Shown: positions 48,752 through 61,908, numbered from the stretch's first letter. The stretch is 64,000 bases of DNA from Acanthacorydalis orientalis (GCA_034766995.1 CM068316.1:10951500-11015499), one strand, 5' to 3'. A program made the numbers and translations. Notes: a model not told the origin generated them from the sequence alone.

Positions 48752-49746
48752 TTGTTTATATCTAGAAGAAATAGATATTTTCATGTTCATTTAAAATTGT
48801 TGTATATAAAAAATATTCTTTTTAATTCTACTATAATAGATTATAAAATAAAAGTAAATAATAAGCGATAAAATAAAAAAAATGTGATAAAATAGAGGAA
48901 TTATAAAATTAAATTTTAAAATATAATAAAAGTTTAGTATTCAAAATTATGAATATGTTGAATCTGGTTTTATTAAATAATTAGAGTGTTATTGTCAAAG
49001 TTTCTCGATTAGAGTAAAATATTCAGAGTAGGCAACGCTTATTTAAAACTGATTTTCTAGTGTCGACTATGGCCTCACAACATACATTTTCGACACTTAA
49101 ACATTTTATAAGCGGCGGAAACCATGAGATTTTTTCAAATATATAGGAAAAAAGAAATTGTTAAAATGTATAGAATAAACAAACTAGACACTATTTATCG
49201 TTATTTCTTTAAGTGTGATCAAATGTTAAGAGTAACAAATTAAGTATTTGAAAAGTATGAATTTAGTATTCATAAATATGTCATTGTAGAATTTGTAGAT
49301 ACATAGTTAACAATCATTGATTCATTTACAACAATTAGAATCATTATAGCTATAATAAACTTTACACCATAATAGCCTTGTTAAAGTGTTCAGTTGATAC
49401 ATGAGAAGTGACAAATTTAAACAATGTCTTTCGATATTAAAATTGAAGTATCTGCAAATTTATCTAAATTCTTTCTTTACAATAAACAAGTTCTAACATG
49501 TAATTGCTTTGCTTTTGAAAAAACAACAAAACGTTCTCATTAGTAACCACATTTCTTTTTCAAATAACAACATTCTATGTTTACTACGAAGAATTAATAG
49601 CTTTAATAAATCCTATTGTTTACATTTTAAATATATCTTTGTAAGTGTGGTGGGGAGTTGTATAAAAATCGCTCCGAATGTTAATAAATTTTGTTACGCC
49701 TCTGCACACATACACATACACACACACATATATATATATACATTTA
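47876..49746. other. AT-rich stretch, nothing recognised beyond a TA array
   Basis: Contains one long TA array (48686-48749) and a (CA)-(TA) patch at about 49708-49742, abutting the next mariner. No gene was seen. Confidence 0.4.
48686..48749. repeat. (TA)n microsatellite
   Basis: A pure TA run of about 60 bp. Confidence 0.92.
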
Positions 49747-51032
49747 TTAAATTGGTGCAAAAATAATTGCAGTTTTTATCATTTTAAGTTTGGCACCGAT
49801 TTTTCTTGTTACCATCACCTTTTGTTATAGTCATGAGATAATCATTTCAAGCAATGAAATAAGCACTACTGATTTCAGTTTATGTCTATTGTGTTCATTC
49901 GCTAGTGTTTTTGGATATAATTTCTTAAATTAGTCATGGAAAAAGAGCAAATTCGCACGATTTTGTTCTATGAGTTTATATTAGGAAGCAAAGCAACAGA
50001 AAATGCTTGAAATATCAAATTTATTTTTGGCGAAGAGTCAATTAATGAACGTACAGCTCAACACTGATTCCAAAATTTCGTAATGGAAACGAAAACCTTG
50101 ATGATGGGGAGGGTCGTGGTCGTTCTTCAGCTATAGACAGTAATGATTTAAGAACCATTATTGAAGCGGACCCACGTAAAACAATTTGACAGGTAGTAGA
50201 AGAACTCAATGTTCATCATTTAACAGTTGTTCGACATTTGAGCTTAATTGGAAAAAGAAAAAAGCTTGATAAATGGGTGTCGTACGAACTAAACAAACAT
50301 CGAGCAATTCGGCAATACGAAGTCTGCTCTGCGGTTCCTTTTCGTAACAAAAATGATCTTTTTTTATCGCATTGTCACATATGATGCAGAGTGGATTCTC
50401 TACAACAATCGGAAACGTTCATCGCAGTGAGTATACTGAGGAGAAGCACCAGAACAGTTTCCTAAACCGAAGCTTCATGAAAAAAAAGATTATGATTACT
50501 GTTTAGTAGTCGGCAAGTGGCATCATTCACTACAGTTTCTTAAATCCTGATGAAACAATAACACCAGAAAAATCTTGTCAGGAAATTGAAAAAAAGCATA
50601 AGAAGTTGCATCGTTTCGGGCAAGCATTAGAAAATCGAAGAGGATTAATTTTATATTCATGACAAAGCCCGACCACACTTCTCACAAATGATTTTTAAAA
50701 AAATCAAATAAACTCGGTTATGAAACCTTACCTCACCCATTTAATTCTCCGAACCTTTCTCCGTCAGATTATAATTTTTTAAAACATTTGAGTAATTTCC
50801 CACGAGAGAAGGTTTTCAAAGATCAAGAATCAGCTCAAAGCGCTTTCGATGAATTCGTTAATTACAGGACTCCAGAATTCTATCTTGTAAGAATAAACAA
50901 ACTTGTTTACCGTTGGGAGAAATGTGTGCAGGTCGATGGTCTTTATTTGGATTAATAAATATAATTTTTAACTGATATATGCGTCTTTTTACTCGATACC
51001 TAAAAACCGCAATTATTTTTACACCAACTTAA
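49747..51032 (+). mobile_element. mariner element, near full length (1,286 bp)
   Basis: The left end is TTAAATTGGTGCAAAAATAA and the right end ...ACACCAACTTAA. They are imperfect terminal repeats flanked by TA on both sides (49745-49746 and 51033-51034). It is collinear with the copy at 25902-27189 but clearly diverged from it. The two sit in the same orientation 23.8 kb apart. Confidence 0.92.
49936..50955 (+). pseudogene. Broken mariner transposase
   Basis: Starts MEKEQIRTILFYEF at ATG 49936 and ends with QVDGLYLD and a stop at 50953-50955. It has more stops and frameshifts than the other copy. The first catalytic motif is altered (YDAEWILYNN, where the family has DEKW, though Asp remains). 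The second is present only in a shifted frame (HDKARPHFS). The third is intact (LSPSDYNFLKHLSNF). The C-terminal 65 codons are open (KVFKDQESAQSAFDEFVNY...RINKLVYRWEKC), so this copy preserves the C-terminus better and the centre worse. Confidence 0.9.
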
Positions 51033-51039
51033 TATATGT

Positions 51040-51042
51040 ACA

Positions 51043-51096
<54 letters not shown>

Positions 51097-51097
51097 A
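51040..51097. repeat. (TA)n-(TG)n microsatellite
   Basis: A TA run ending in TG repeats, immediately after the mariner 3' end. Confidence 0.9.
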
Positions 51098-51109
51098 CTG
51101 TTATATTTA

Positions 51110-51640
51110 ATCTCCAATTTATGCCTCTCTTGATAATTGTCATATACGTAGACGCACAATCAGAGTTCATTTTGGTGACAGATATTTTGACTACGTCGCT
51201 TCAAGCAATCTGCGGTAAATTTAAGGGCCCGGTATTTATGTTTAAAACAAACCGTTAACTGCTGTTTTCGCAAAACAGATGGATGAGCTTCGAGCAACTA
51301 GACCATTATTAGTGAAACGTCGTGGTCAGCACGGTTTTGTCCAGGTATTCGTTCAAATAGTAACTGTGTATAACACGTACACATCACGCACTCGACGACT
51401 AGTTCGCATCCTTTCTGCGGTATGTTTCACTAATGGGCTATAGCTAAGGCTGTTTAATTGCACAGATAATGTATAATGTGGCTTTCAAGGAAATTCATGG
51501 TCGGTTCGTTTCGTCCGGTAACCTGTAGTTATCCTTTTATTAATTAGTCTATTGCGTGGATATCACGGCGGTATAGATTTGGAAATTGTATTTCGAAGAT
51601 TATATACGCTGTCGGTGTTAAATATTTATAAGATTTCAAA
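51110..51640. other. Longest CpG-richer block, with a separated inverted repeat
   Basis: About 530 bp of balanced composition with frequent CpG. CCATTATTAGTGAAAC (51303-51318) is matched in inverse by GTTTCACTAATGG (51424-51436), apart from a 3-nt insert. The two arms enclose about 105 bp. No ORF of note and no transposon terminus. It is the strongest candidate for a regulatory module or structured RNA among the unassigned blocks. Confidence 0.4.
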
Positions 51641-53073
51641 CAGCTCTGTAGTTAATAAGTGGAAGAATATTTGAATATAGAAATACAGTACTTAAACTTT
51701 ATTAAATATGAAGTAGGTTGGAATACTTTTAGTCAATTATTCAGACTTTATTTGGAAAGTGTTTCAAGTTTATAAGTCATTTATATAAATTAAACCGTTT
51801 AATAATTTAAAATACATTTCAGAATATAAAGGGTACTATTTAGTTATGTAACATTTTCCAAAAATATTCAATTGAAGATAAGTTTCTGTACATATTTTAA
51901 CTTGAAAATTAAAATATTTTTTTAAACAAAATTTTTAATACTTATTTATTGATTTGATCAATTATTGTTTTTTGTGTTAACCGAAAAATACATTTATGAA
52001 AATGTACATTTTAAATTTTAAGTTTGTAAATTTTAGTTAATAATATTGTATTTTTATTGTTACTTTCGTCTTTGAAATAGATAACTATTTTCATAAATGA
52101 ATTTTTATATGATGAGTAGTAGAGAAGTATTTAATTACACTTAACTATATAATCAAAAATTAATCAAAATATTTTTCATATTATTTTATATCAAGTACTA
52201 ATTTGAATATTTGTATTTAAAAAGAAATAGGACATTAATGTTTGAGGTCATCTAATATAAGAAATATATTAAATTTTAAATATTTAAAATAAATTCTTAT
52301 GGAAATATTTATACTCTAAATACATATTTCAAAATTTTACCAACGTTAATGCTTAAGAAAAGTATATCCAATTATATTCTATTTATACATAAAAATAAGT
52401 ATAAAACGTTAGGAAAGTATTAAATTTTACTATATATATTGTTTAAAATTAATTATATTTTCAATTTTCATTTTATTTCACGTACTAGTGGGGTCTATCT
52501 CATACTCGCTATGATCGGTGACACCAGCTCGCTAACGATCACTTTCTCATAATAAATAACAGAAAATAACAAATTGTACGCTCAAATAAACTGCGTAAAA
52601 TGTTCATTGGAAAAGTTTATAAAAAATTAACAACAAAACACAATATGAAAATATGTAACAATTTTTCTACTCTATAGCATCAGTGAATACAATCTTTTGA
52701 TATATATATATTATATGTTATCATTTTTAAATTGAAATCGTATACCCTCTTTCATTGTACACAATAAGAGAGCTACATACATATGATTTATGTCAACCAA
52801 TCAGAACAGAAACCACGCGATATCAATCAACTAATCATTGATGATCGGGAATGGAAATGGTTAACGTGCTACTTGTAGAGTGTAAGGAGGGGAAGTGGTC
52901 TTGTGAGGGGGTCTTTATGAAAACAAAATGATTTTATGGCAATTTTACGATGGAAATATTTTTTATATATAGAAAGTCATTAATTATTTTATCATTTTCA
53001 TTTATAAATTTTTAAAAAAAATTCGAACATTATTCGTACTTATAGTTTATGTTACATAATTTCATTTAAAGAT

Positions 53074-53077
<4 letters not shown>
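51641..53077. other. AT-rich stretch with two small GC-richer patches
   Basis: The patch at 52485-52560 begins CTAGTGGGG and contains CGCTATGATCGG and CTCGCTAACGATC. The patch at 52786-52925 contains CCAATCAGA and several ATCAATCA/ATCATTGAT-like sites. No gene was seen. Confidence 0.35.
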
Positions 53078-53130
<53 letters not shown>

Positions 53131-53145
53131 TACACATATATTTAT
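53078..53145. repeat. (TA)n microsatellite
   Basis: A TA run broken once by GTA, with a CATACACATATA tail. Confidence 0.9.
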
Positions 53146-53297
53146 AAAGAATAAACAAATATTTCAGATTAAATATTAAAATTATTACTACATTTTATCT
53201 AACTCGAATCAATAAACACTATTGAAATATTTTTCAAATATTATTAATAATTTTTTTTAGAAAAATGATTATATTTTAATTCCATTTCAAAATAAAT

Positions 53298-53305
<8 letters not shown>

Positions 53306-53347
<42 letters not shown>
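53306..53347. repeat. (TA)n microsatellite
   Basis: A pure TA run. Confidence 0.9.
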
Positions 53348-53348
<1 letters not shown>

Positions 53349-53680
53349 ACACGTACGTCTTATGATTTATATGATTTAAAACTAAATGATATATCAATAC
53401 AGTAACTAAAGATCGTACAGTTTAAAAAAATCTGAAAAAATATTTCAACAAATATTTCAAAAATGTATTAAATCTATAAAAGACAATTTAATTTTTTATA
53501 GTTATTTGAAGATATAAACATATCAACTATTTGAACCGTAATACTCAAAATAATAAAGGTAAAATGAATTATAAATTATAAATATGTCATCAAATCAATA
53601 TATTTTCACTACATCTATTTCTGTAATATACATTAAGTATAAAATCATAAATAGTTTTCAATTAATAAACCAAAGAATTA

Positions 53681-53682
<2 letters not shown>

Positions 53683-53735
<53 letters not shown>

Positions 53736-53780
53736 AATTAATATATATATATATATATATATATATGTGTATGTATGTAT
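53683..53780. repeat. Duplicated (TA)n array
   Basis: Two TA runs, each preceded by AGAATTAATATA, which looks like a local duplication of the array with its left flank. Confidence 0.9.
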
Positions 53781-54239
53781 ATCTTTATATATTAACTTTA
53801 AAAAAATTCACCCACTCGAAATTAAAAAAGTATTAAGGCTATTTATCATGTCAAGTAAAAAAAATAATTTTTTACTTAATCTACATTTACACAAGTATAA
53901 CGTACATTAAAGAATTTTCTACGAGTACTTACATATGTATATCTGTACATACATATTCTAAAGATATCCTAAATAACTTACAAAAATTATATATATATAT
54001 ATATATAAACTAATATATAAATACAAGTAATAATTATATTTACCGTCGGTGTACTGATGTACAAGTATAATTATTCACAGAGGACATTCGCCTCGAAAAT
54101 ATACGGAAATTGCCAAATGGTCAGTTGTGTAACGTTTAAAAAATAATAAATATTGCCAAATGTTCTCGTTGACATCAAAATATGAATAGATGACGATATA
54201 ATATATATTTTTTTTAATATGACGCTCAAAATGTGGATA

Positions 54240-54325
54240 ATCCACAATTCAATGATTTATTGAACAAATTTCTGAAGAATTTTTTATATGTTTTATGGAG
54301 CGAAAAAATAATTAATTTGTAAATA
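54240..54325. repeat. Fold-back family, right arm fragment
   Basis: Contains TGATTTATTGAACAAATTTC, GTTTTATGGAGCGAAAAAAT and AATTAATTTGTAAAT in the usual right-arm order. Confidence 0.45.
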
Positions 54326-55084
54326 TCTTAATCTCAATCATACGAGTATAGAGAGTACCTATGAAAAGATTAAAATGAGATATTCACAACTACATTATTT
54401 TATGCAAAGTAAATTTAAAAATAAATTTTTAAAAAATGGATTTAGATAATAGATATTCTACTAAATATTGATTTATTAATCGTTTTTCTCTAAAAATTTT
54501 CGTAGATATTGAAATTTAATTTTTTTAAGACCAATCGTAAAGTGAAAAACTTATGTGGTTGTTAATTTAAGGTTCATATAAATTTCTATTATTCCGTGAA
54601 TTATAAATAATTTTTTTTTATTATAAGTAATTTGTTCTTTTATTAATTTATCAGACTTTATATGAAATAAAGTTTCGTTTTTAAAATCAATTTTCATAAA
54701 ATGTTTATATTTAATTACAAATATGAGTTATATTTTTAAGATAAAATAATTTTTTCCAAATAATTTTATTATTTACTGCATATTTATTAATATAAATTTT
54801 AATTCAGTTTTAATTTGCAACTATTTGAACAAGTTCTTAATTTTAAAATATGTATTTAAAAAAGCAACACGTTATTGATTGTGTGAAAACGAAAAGTGAA
54901 TAGACAACATATGAATACAATCGTTAATATCTGTAAATATTTGTAAATATTCAAAACGGGAAGACAAATTACTAGCTTGAATACTTTTTTTTATATTAAG
55001 CTTCTTACGTTTTAACTTTCTTTTTCTGAAACATGAATGGATTTTTCAATTCAGTGTCAAACTGATTATTTTAATTATTTATCA

Positions 55085-55212
55085 TTTTTACAAATGATTT
55101 TTTCCCTCATTCCACAAACAACAATAAGTTTTTCTGATAAATAATGTTCAATAAATAACTGATGGGAATTTTAATGAAGATGCCATCAGAATGTAAAGGT
55201 ACAGAAAAATAT
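55085..55212. repeat. Fold-back family, left arm
   Basis: Contains TTTTTACAAATGATTTTTTC, CTCATTCCACAAACAAC, AATGTTCAATAAATAACTG, GGGAATTTTAATGAAGATGC and CATCAGAATGTAAAGGTACAG. Confidence 0.6.
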
Positions 55213-55853
55213 AGATCCAAAATCCTTATCAAAATTTTTAACACATTGACCAAGTTAATTATTCTATCTCTGATCTATTTTACATAATTAATTTTATTGT
55301 TAAATTTTAATTGGTTTTCTTTATTATTTAGTTGTAAAATTCAGTAGAAAAATAATATTTCAATTAAAAATAAAACATAATAAATTGTATAATTAAATAA
55401 TTTATCTTCCTTATCATTTTTTTTTCAAATTAATAATAATTACATATTTTAACTAAGCATATATTTAATTTAAAATAAATTCAAAAATTATACAAAATAA
55501 AATGATATTGTGAAAATATAATTATTTTAATTTTTTGGTAATAATGAGAATAGAAAAACTGTAAAATTGACAATAATATTTGAAAAAATAAATTTATGCA
55601 AGTATTAAGTGGAGAAAAAGTGGACACAACAACAATTTGGAAAAAAGCATCATATTTTATAATCAGTCAACAAGTATTGTGGGTTTAATTTTTAATGATG
55701 ATGTTAATAACGTTGATGAGGATTAATATGACATGTTTAGTAAAAACTTGTAATGGAAGAATACAAAAATATTATATGAAATGAAAACTCGTTTATAAAT
55801 AAATATCTTTTAAATATCTGTTAAAAAGGTAAAGTTTTATTGCAAAGAGGGTA

Positions 55854-55854
<1 letters not shown>

Positions 55855-55896
<42 letters not shown>

Positions 55897-55911
55897 TGCG
55901 TGTGTGTGTGT
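55855..55911. repeat. (TA)n-(TG)n microsatellite
   Basis: A TA run, GGTGCG, then TG repeats. Confidence 0.9.
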
Positions 55912-56418
55912 CTATAAATCATAAAGTTAAAGTCGTCAAAACATAAACACGAACAAAAACTAATCAGCGGCACAACACATTTATGTAACGTAATATGACA
56001 ACTTTGAGAAACGAAAAATAAATCCCCGAAAAGCTGTCAGAATGTGACATAAAGCAACTTTTACTGAAAAGATACAGTCAAAGAACGAAATGACATTTAA
56101 GGAATCTATGTTTGGACGCTTTTATGTATGTTTGTGCGTCACTGTTCATCTGTTTGTTTGCGTGTATGTTTGTGTGTTATTACTATTTCATGTTATTATA
56201 TCAGTCAGAAATGAGTTTTCGTTTTATCGCTCTAAAGTTTTTTGTTCACGGTGCGTATTTTTTTTTGTTCCGCTTTTAATTCGATGTGACATTTTAAGTA
56301 GATTGTACAATATTAAAGAACATTCGAAAATATGTTTGAAACTTTTTTCGTTATACTTTTTGTATATATTTTTGTCACACTTAATATTACATCCGTAAAT
56401 ATACAATACATACAGACA

Positions 56419-56419
<1 letters not shown>

Positions 56420-56481
<62 letters not shown>
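56420..56481. repeat. (CA)n-(TA)n microsatellite
   Basis: About 32 bp of CA run directly into about 30 bp of TA. Confidence 0.92.
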
Positions 56482-56484
<3 letters not shown>

Positions 56485-57435
56485 CTACTATAAATATCAT
56501 TTAATTAGCCTCTTTTATAAAATCCAAAAAGAGACAGGGATAACTTATTTTAAATTAATGATATCCTTTATATACTCTGAATAAATATTTTAAGTTATCA
56601 CGTTTTATATAAATTTTAGTCTTTCAGATAGACTATTCATTGATTGAATGAAAATCAATTTGAATTGAAACATGCAATCTTTATGAAGTCCAATTAAATG
56701 TTTTAGAACCAAATTACAAAATCCACGTTAAACTTTTCTATAAATTATTTTAAAAAAAAATTAAATTTTAACGGGAGCAGCGTTTAATAATTAATTCTTT
56801 GAAGTACAATTTTTTATTTCTTTTTTACAAACAAGAAATATACATATAAATCAAAAAGTACCAATAGAATTTCTGACATTTTGAGATTCGATTATTAAAT
56901 GTAGAATATACACCAAAATATAATTAATAATCACTAATACTAAAAAATATTCTATACCCTGATCTAAATTCGAATATAAATAAATTTAAACACATTAAAG
57001 AATGTCTGTCTTGTGATCAGTTATAAATACGGAGTTATTCGAATGTTATTACTGAAAAAAAATACTGTCATTAAAAAATCAGATGTAGACTTTTTACAAA
57101 CTTAGTAAGCTTTCAAAAATTTAATCATTCGCAGTACTTACATTTTAAATATTATGATTTCATCTTATTTGTTTGATAAAAAAGAAACAAAAGTGAATAA
57201 ACGTTACTGATAATATCTCGTCTTTCATTCGGTCGGTGAATATTAAGTTTCTAGTATTTTAGTTTAGAGTATTTGGTTATAGCTGACAATTTATGTTTAA
57301 AACGAAACTTAATATATTTGTTTTTTATTTTTATAATTTTTATGAAAAATAAAATTTCGAAAATAGTATTTGTTTGGAAACTATAAAAACTAGGAAAAGA
57401 TATATTCCAAATTAAAATAATAGAATCTTATATAT

Positions 57436-57815
57436 CAGTGTTATTCAAACTGTGTTCCGCGAAACCTTGGGTTTCTGCGTAACCACATTAAGCGTTTCGC
57501 AAGACAAAATCAAAATTCGAAAGAATTTTCGGAGAAAAAATCTGAAAAGCTAAAAATTTAAAATAGTTTATTTTTAAGTTCTTTTATTTCTATAAATACC
57601 CATTATTACCTATTATTATGTAGTAAAACTGCATTTATGAGTACACAATATGAATCCACTTAATCATATATAAATAATAAAATTTGGTCATGTAAGATGA
57701 CTGATTTTTAAAACTTGTGGAGTACGCAACTTAAGTTTACTGGGGATGATCGAGATTGTGCAAAAAAATTATAATCGTAAGAGTTCCATGAGTCAACAAT
57801 CCTGGAAGACTACTA
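57436..57815 (+). mobile_element. hAT-like non-autonomous element (380 bp)
   Basis: The left end CAGTGTTATTCAAACTGTG has the hAT-type CAGTG start and runs on into TTCCGCGAAACC. The right end GTTCCATGAGTCAACAATCC...GACTACTA is a decayed inverse. Both sides carry TTATATAT (57428-57435 and 57816-57823), a perfect 8-bp duplication as expected for hAT. The ends resemble the widespread class that reads CAGTGGTTCTCAAACTG...TTCCGCGG. No coding capacity is left. Confidence 0.8.
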
Positions 57816-57971
57816 TTATATATAATTGTTAAAAGATTTATTAATAAGTAACATTTTTATCACTTTATATTTCATGTTTATCTACAAGAAATTCACTCAA
57901 TTTTTTCAAAAAATGGTTTACTATTTTTATTTTTCAGTGAATATTCAAATATCTTGTCATACAGTGAATAC

Positions 57972-58015
<44 letters not shown>

Positions 58016-58020
58016 CACAC

Positions 58021-58080
<60 letters not shown>

Positions 58081-59179
58081 ATATATATATATATAACTGT
58101 ATTAAATTCTTTAAAAAATTCATGTATGTTTTTTAAATGTTTTCCATCGATTTGTTTGGTGTTCAGAGAAATACTTTAGTGAGTAATTAAATATTAACGC
58201 GATTATTAAAACCAATCGTACATACAAACAAACATAATTATAATTCGTATTAAAAATGCCAGTAATTGTATACGTTTTTATTTTCGAAACACACCGTCCA
58301 TAATAATACAATTGAAAATTACAGTTTAATACGAATTCCGTTCGGGCATGAAATAATTTTCAATATGGAGACCAACGTTTTATTATTAATGATAATTAAT
58401 TGTTTGTACAGCATAATCGAAAATTTATAATTGAATTATAAATACAACAGTTGATAACAATTACATACACATTATATATATATATATATATATATACATA
58501 AATGTTGATAAATATTATCATAAAAGTAATTATTGAATTTGTTCTATAAAATTACTCTTTTGAAATATCTAGTAAATTATTATTGTTATATTAAATTATA
58601 TTCTAATCACTTCCCCGATTCTGAACCAAACTATCGGTTTGCCTGTTTTCTATGATGAATATTTACTAAATCCATCCAATATCGTCGTTGTTCGACGATG
58701 TGGAATTATGTTTGTTGTATGTTCCAATTTTCATATTAAATATATACTCATGTGCATGTAATTGAGTAAGTGAGCTATTATATTTTAGTTATTAGCACAG
58801 GTATTGTTTAATATGCTTAATTATATAATACTGATAATTCGTCTATCCAAAACATAGTCATCTATTTAATAATATTAGTGAACAGAGAAAAGTGAAAGGA
58901 TATTTTTATAATTTCATGGTGTTATAATCAAAAAGTGATGTAAATAAAATATTATACAATGAAAACATTTTAGAAATTCGGAAAAGGTATGTAGATCATT
59001 TAAGGTTACATACTTTTATATAAAAATAAATAAAATTCTTCTTGAAAGTTGTCCAATCTATTAACATATATATATATATATATTTTTTTTTATGAAACTC
59101 AATTTTAATAATGTTAAATTGTGTGAAAATATAGTTTCAGTACTATGGAAAAATTCGCTTTTATTTAAAAATAAATTCT
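57816..59179. other. AT-rich stretch with a long compound microsatellite
   Basis: Contains the array at 57977-58095 and a shorter one at 58473-58496. No gene or other element was recognised. Confidence 0.4.
57977..58095. repeat. (TA)n with CA interruptions
   Basis: TA runs separated by CAGACACACA, CACACA and CATATACATA. Confidence 0.92.
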
Positions 59180-59480
59180 TGAATTTTCCAAAAACAATAA
59201 TATTTTTTTCGGTTCAAAAATTCATAATAATTGATTATTGAAATTTTTTGTCGTTGTTTATGTCCATTCTTATAATACTCAAAGAAATATAAAAAAATCG
59301 GAATTTAGAAGAAACGCTTTGAGGATGATAGGATCAGCAGAGTAATAAGCAAAAATAGAATTTAAAAATGTCATTTATTAATTATTGAACAGTTTTCAAT
59401 AAGTAATATTTTCATAGTTTGTAGAGTGAGTGAAAAATTTATTTATTGAAGTAAATTAGTTATAGTATCAGAACTATATT
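59180..59480. repeat. Fold-back family, both arms, decayed
   Basis: The left arm has CATAATAATTGATTATTG, GTCGTTGTTTATGTC and CTCAAAGAAATATAAAAAAA-like sequence. The right arm has CGCTTTGAGGATGATAGGAT, AATAAGCAAAAATAG, TTATTAATTATTGAACAG, TAGTTTGTAGAGTGAGTG and AAAAATTTATTTATTGAAG. Confidence 0.5.
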
Positions 59481-60338
59481 GTCCTCTACTTAAATTGTTA
59501 TCTATTTGGCTTCTGCTTTTTTTAATAATCATTTAAAAATCTTTCTCTTAATTTTTTTGAAATTTTTTTAATTAAATTTACAAAATAAAAAAATACTAAA
59601 CAGAAAAATTCCTTTCTTCCTTAATTATCTACTTTTTAAAAATGAAATTGTATTCTTAAAACATTTGTTTTTGTAATTGTAATGTGATTCTATTAAAAAT
59701 TCTAACGATTTATTTTATAATACTATGTAAAATATCTTCTGAATTTTCACATAAAATTTACAAAATTATTCTTCTACCAAACGGCTTCTTAATAAGTATG
59801 TGTGTGAAGTAAGAATTTTAGGTAAGTTCGTCCGCTAGAAAACGCTTTAAATGGTGGGAAAGTAGTTCTGTACGTGTTTCTCTAAATTCTCTATGCATAG
59901 TTTACGTTGCTTACATTGTTTGAATTTGGACAGTAAATTACAGATTACTTGTAAAGAAACATCACCGGGTTTAAATATTGTCAAAATGTCAAAATTAATA
60001 ATTTAATAGTTTTTCTTTGCGCATGTGGAAAGTATTAAGAGATTTGAATTGTTTATAAAATATAAATAAATTTAACAAGTAAAATAAATATCTATTACTA
60101 CTTTTAAAACAGCAAACATCTTAATTAACTAACATGTTTAGTATATAATTATTTTATGCAAGACAACCTTATATTAATCACAATTTTGATTTTTATTAAA
60201 ACAAAAATGTGATATAATTATAAATATGACTCCTTATATTATATTTTTTATCAGAAGTAAATGTAATTATATCAAAGATTTTTAGATTAATTCAATTTTC
60301 AATATTTGTTTTAATGCATAACTGTTTTTATTCCATTT

Positions 60339-60376
60339 CTCTCTCTCTCTTTCACTCTCTCTCTCTCCCAAAGCTA

Positions 60377-60418
<42 letters not shown>
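60339..60418. repeat. (CT)n-(TA)n microsatellite
   Basis: Two interrupted CT runs, then TA. Confidence 0.92.
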
Positions 60419-60660
60419 AGATAAGTCATAAAATTAAATTATTAAAAGCACTAGTTGTTAAAGCGATTCATGTATTACAAGTAGAGAGATCGAGAAATGT
60501 TTCGTGGTATTTTAGAAACAATCACAGCATTTGCTGCAAAAACTAAGTAAACCACCAAACCCTCATCAAACAGGATGTTTGTCTAGAGGTGAAAGTCGAT
60601 TTTACTCATTTTCAAATATAAATCCCGCTGAACGTCGTGTCCATGTTACGTATTTCATTG

Positions 60661-60662
<2 letters not shown>

Positions 60663-60717
<55 letters not shown>

Positions 60718-60732
60718 GTATATATATATATG

Positions 60733-60766
<34 letters not shown>
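60663..60766. repeat. Interrupted (TA)n microsatellite
   Basis: About 100 bp of TA with GTATATATGTATA breaks. Confidence 0.92.
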
Positions 60767-61908
60767 GTAGACATTTATTAATTACTTCTGTGCTAATGGA
60801 TATATAGAGTATAAATGTTCCATTTTTTTGTTTCGAGTCCTGTTATTTTCACATCAATCTTTTTATATATTGTACATTAGAAAATGAGTAATTTATATAT
60901 TTTTTATTTCAAATCTCCAATATAAATGTCACTGTAGGTGTTACTTTAATCGTTCTGGATTGAATTTCAATTAATCAATATCAATTATTTTATGATGGAT
61001 TATTTCATGAAATTAAATCAGCCTGAATTTTCCAATAAATCTTATATGTACGTACACCCACTTACATATATATATATATATATATATATATAACTTATGT
61101 TATATGTCAATTTAAAATTCATTTAGTGGCAATATTAATTGGATATAGTTTAAGGTTAAATTAACAAAAAATGTATTTTAATGAATGTTTATTTCGAAAG
61201 TAATTCTGTGTTTAAAAATAAGCAAAATTCAAATCCTGAAATATAAGTGAATATAAGGAATATTTTATTTTGACAAAAAGTGTATATATGTTGAAAATTA
61301 TAGTTTATAATAATAATAATAATTTGATTAAGAAGCTTTTAAAATAAAAGCATTTCTATTAAAATGTACATTAGAGATGTTTATTTGTTAAATGGTGTTA
61401 TTTTTAACATATGTTTATGTAAGTACATTAAATTATATTTATTTTTTATAATTTAAAACCGTGTTTGAAAACCGAATTTATTTATGATACTCAAACAATA
61501 ATGAACACTATAAAATTAGATTTATCATTTTATGATAATTTTAGCTTAAAAAGAAATAAAACTCGTCAGAAATTTTATTGCCCCTACTGTTTTTCACTTT
61601 AAGATGTATTATAATTGAAATATTTTGATTTAAACTTCTTAAATCATTTCAATAATACAAAAATAATTAAAGTATCCATGATTATTGATATAATTTCACG
61701 ATAAAATTTAATTCTTTTAATCAAATATACAACCTCTGAATATACGACTTTTTGAAAAATAATTGACAAAATTTGTAAATAAGATATATTTATGTTTCAT
61801 ATAATAAATAAAGATATTGAACTGAGATGATCAGGAAATGCGACACGTTCAGAGTTGAATGAATACATTTGAAATGATCCTGTCACAATATAGATCTGAC
61901 ATTGGGGA

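Larger units (their letters stand above)
54326..57427. other. AT-rich stretch, nothing coding recognised
   Basis: Holds a fold-back left arm (55085-55212) and two microsatellites. A 102-codon frame at 56090-56398 is rich in Cys, Val and Phe, with TG-rich DNA beneath it, and is not supported as a gene. Confidence 0.4.
59481..61908. other. AT-rich stretch, a few GC-richer patches
   Basis: Small patches at 59820-59970 and 60480-60650 have higher GC but no recognised gene or element. The microsatellites are listed separately, and a short array lies at 61066-61091. Confidence 0.35.

Noticed and set aside
52485..52560. Possible third Helitron-like tail (CTAG end with CG-rich upstream blocks on the minus strand)
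   Set aside because: There is no hairpin before CTAG, and the body does not align with the two clear copies.
56090..56398. 102-codon plus-strand frame rich in Cys/Val/Phe
   Set aside because: TG-rich DNA explains the composition. No signal or domain pattern is convincing.
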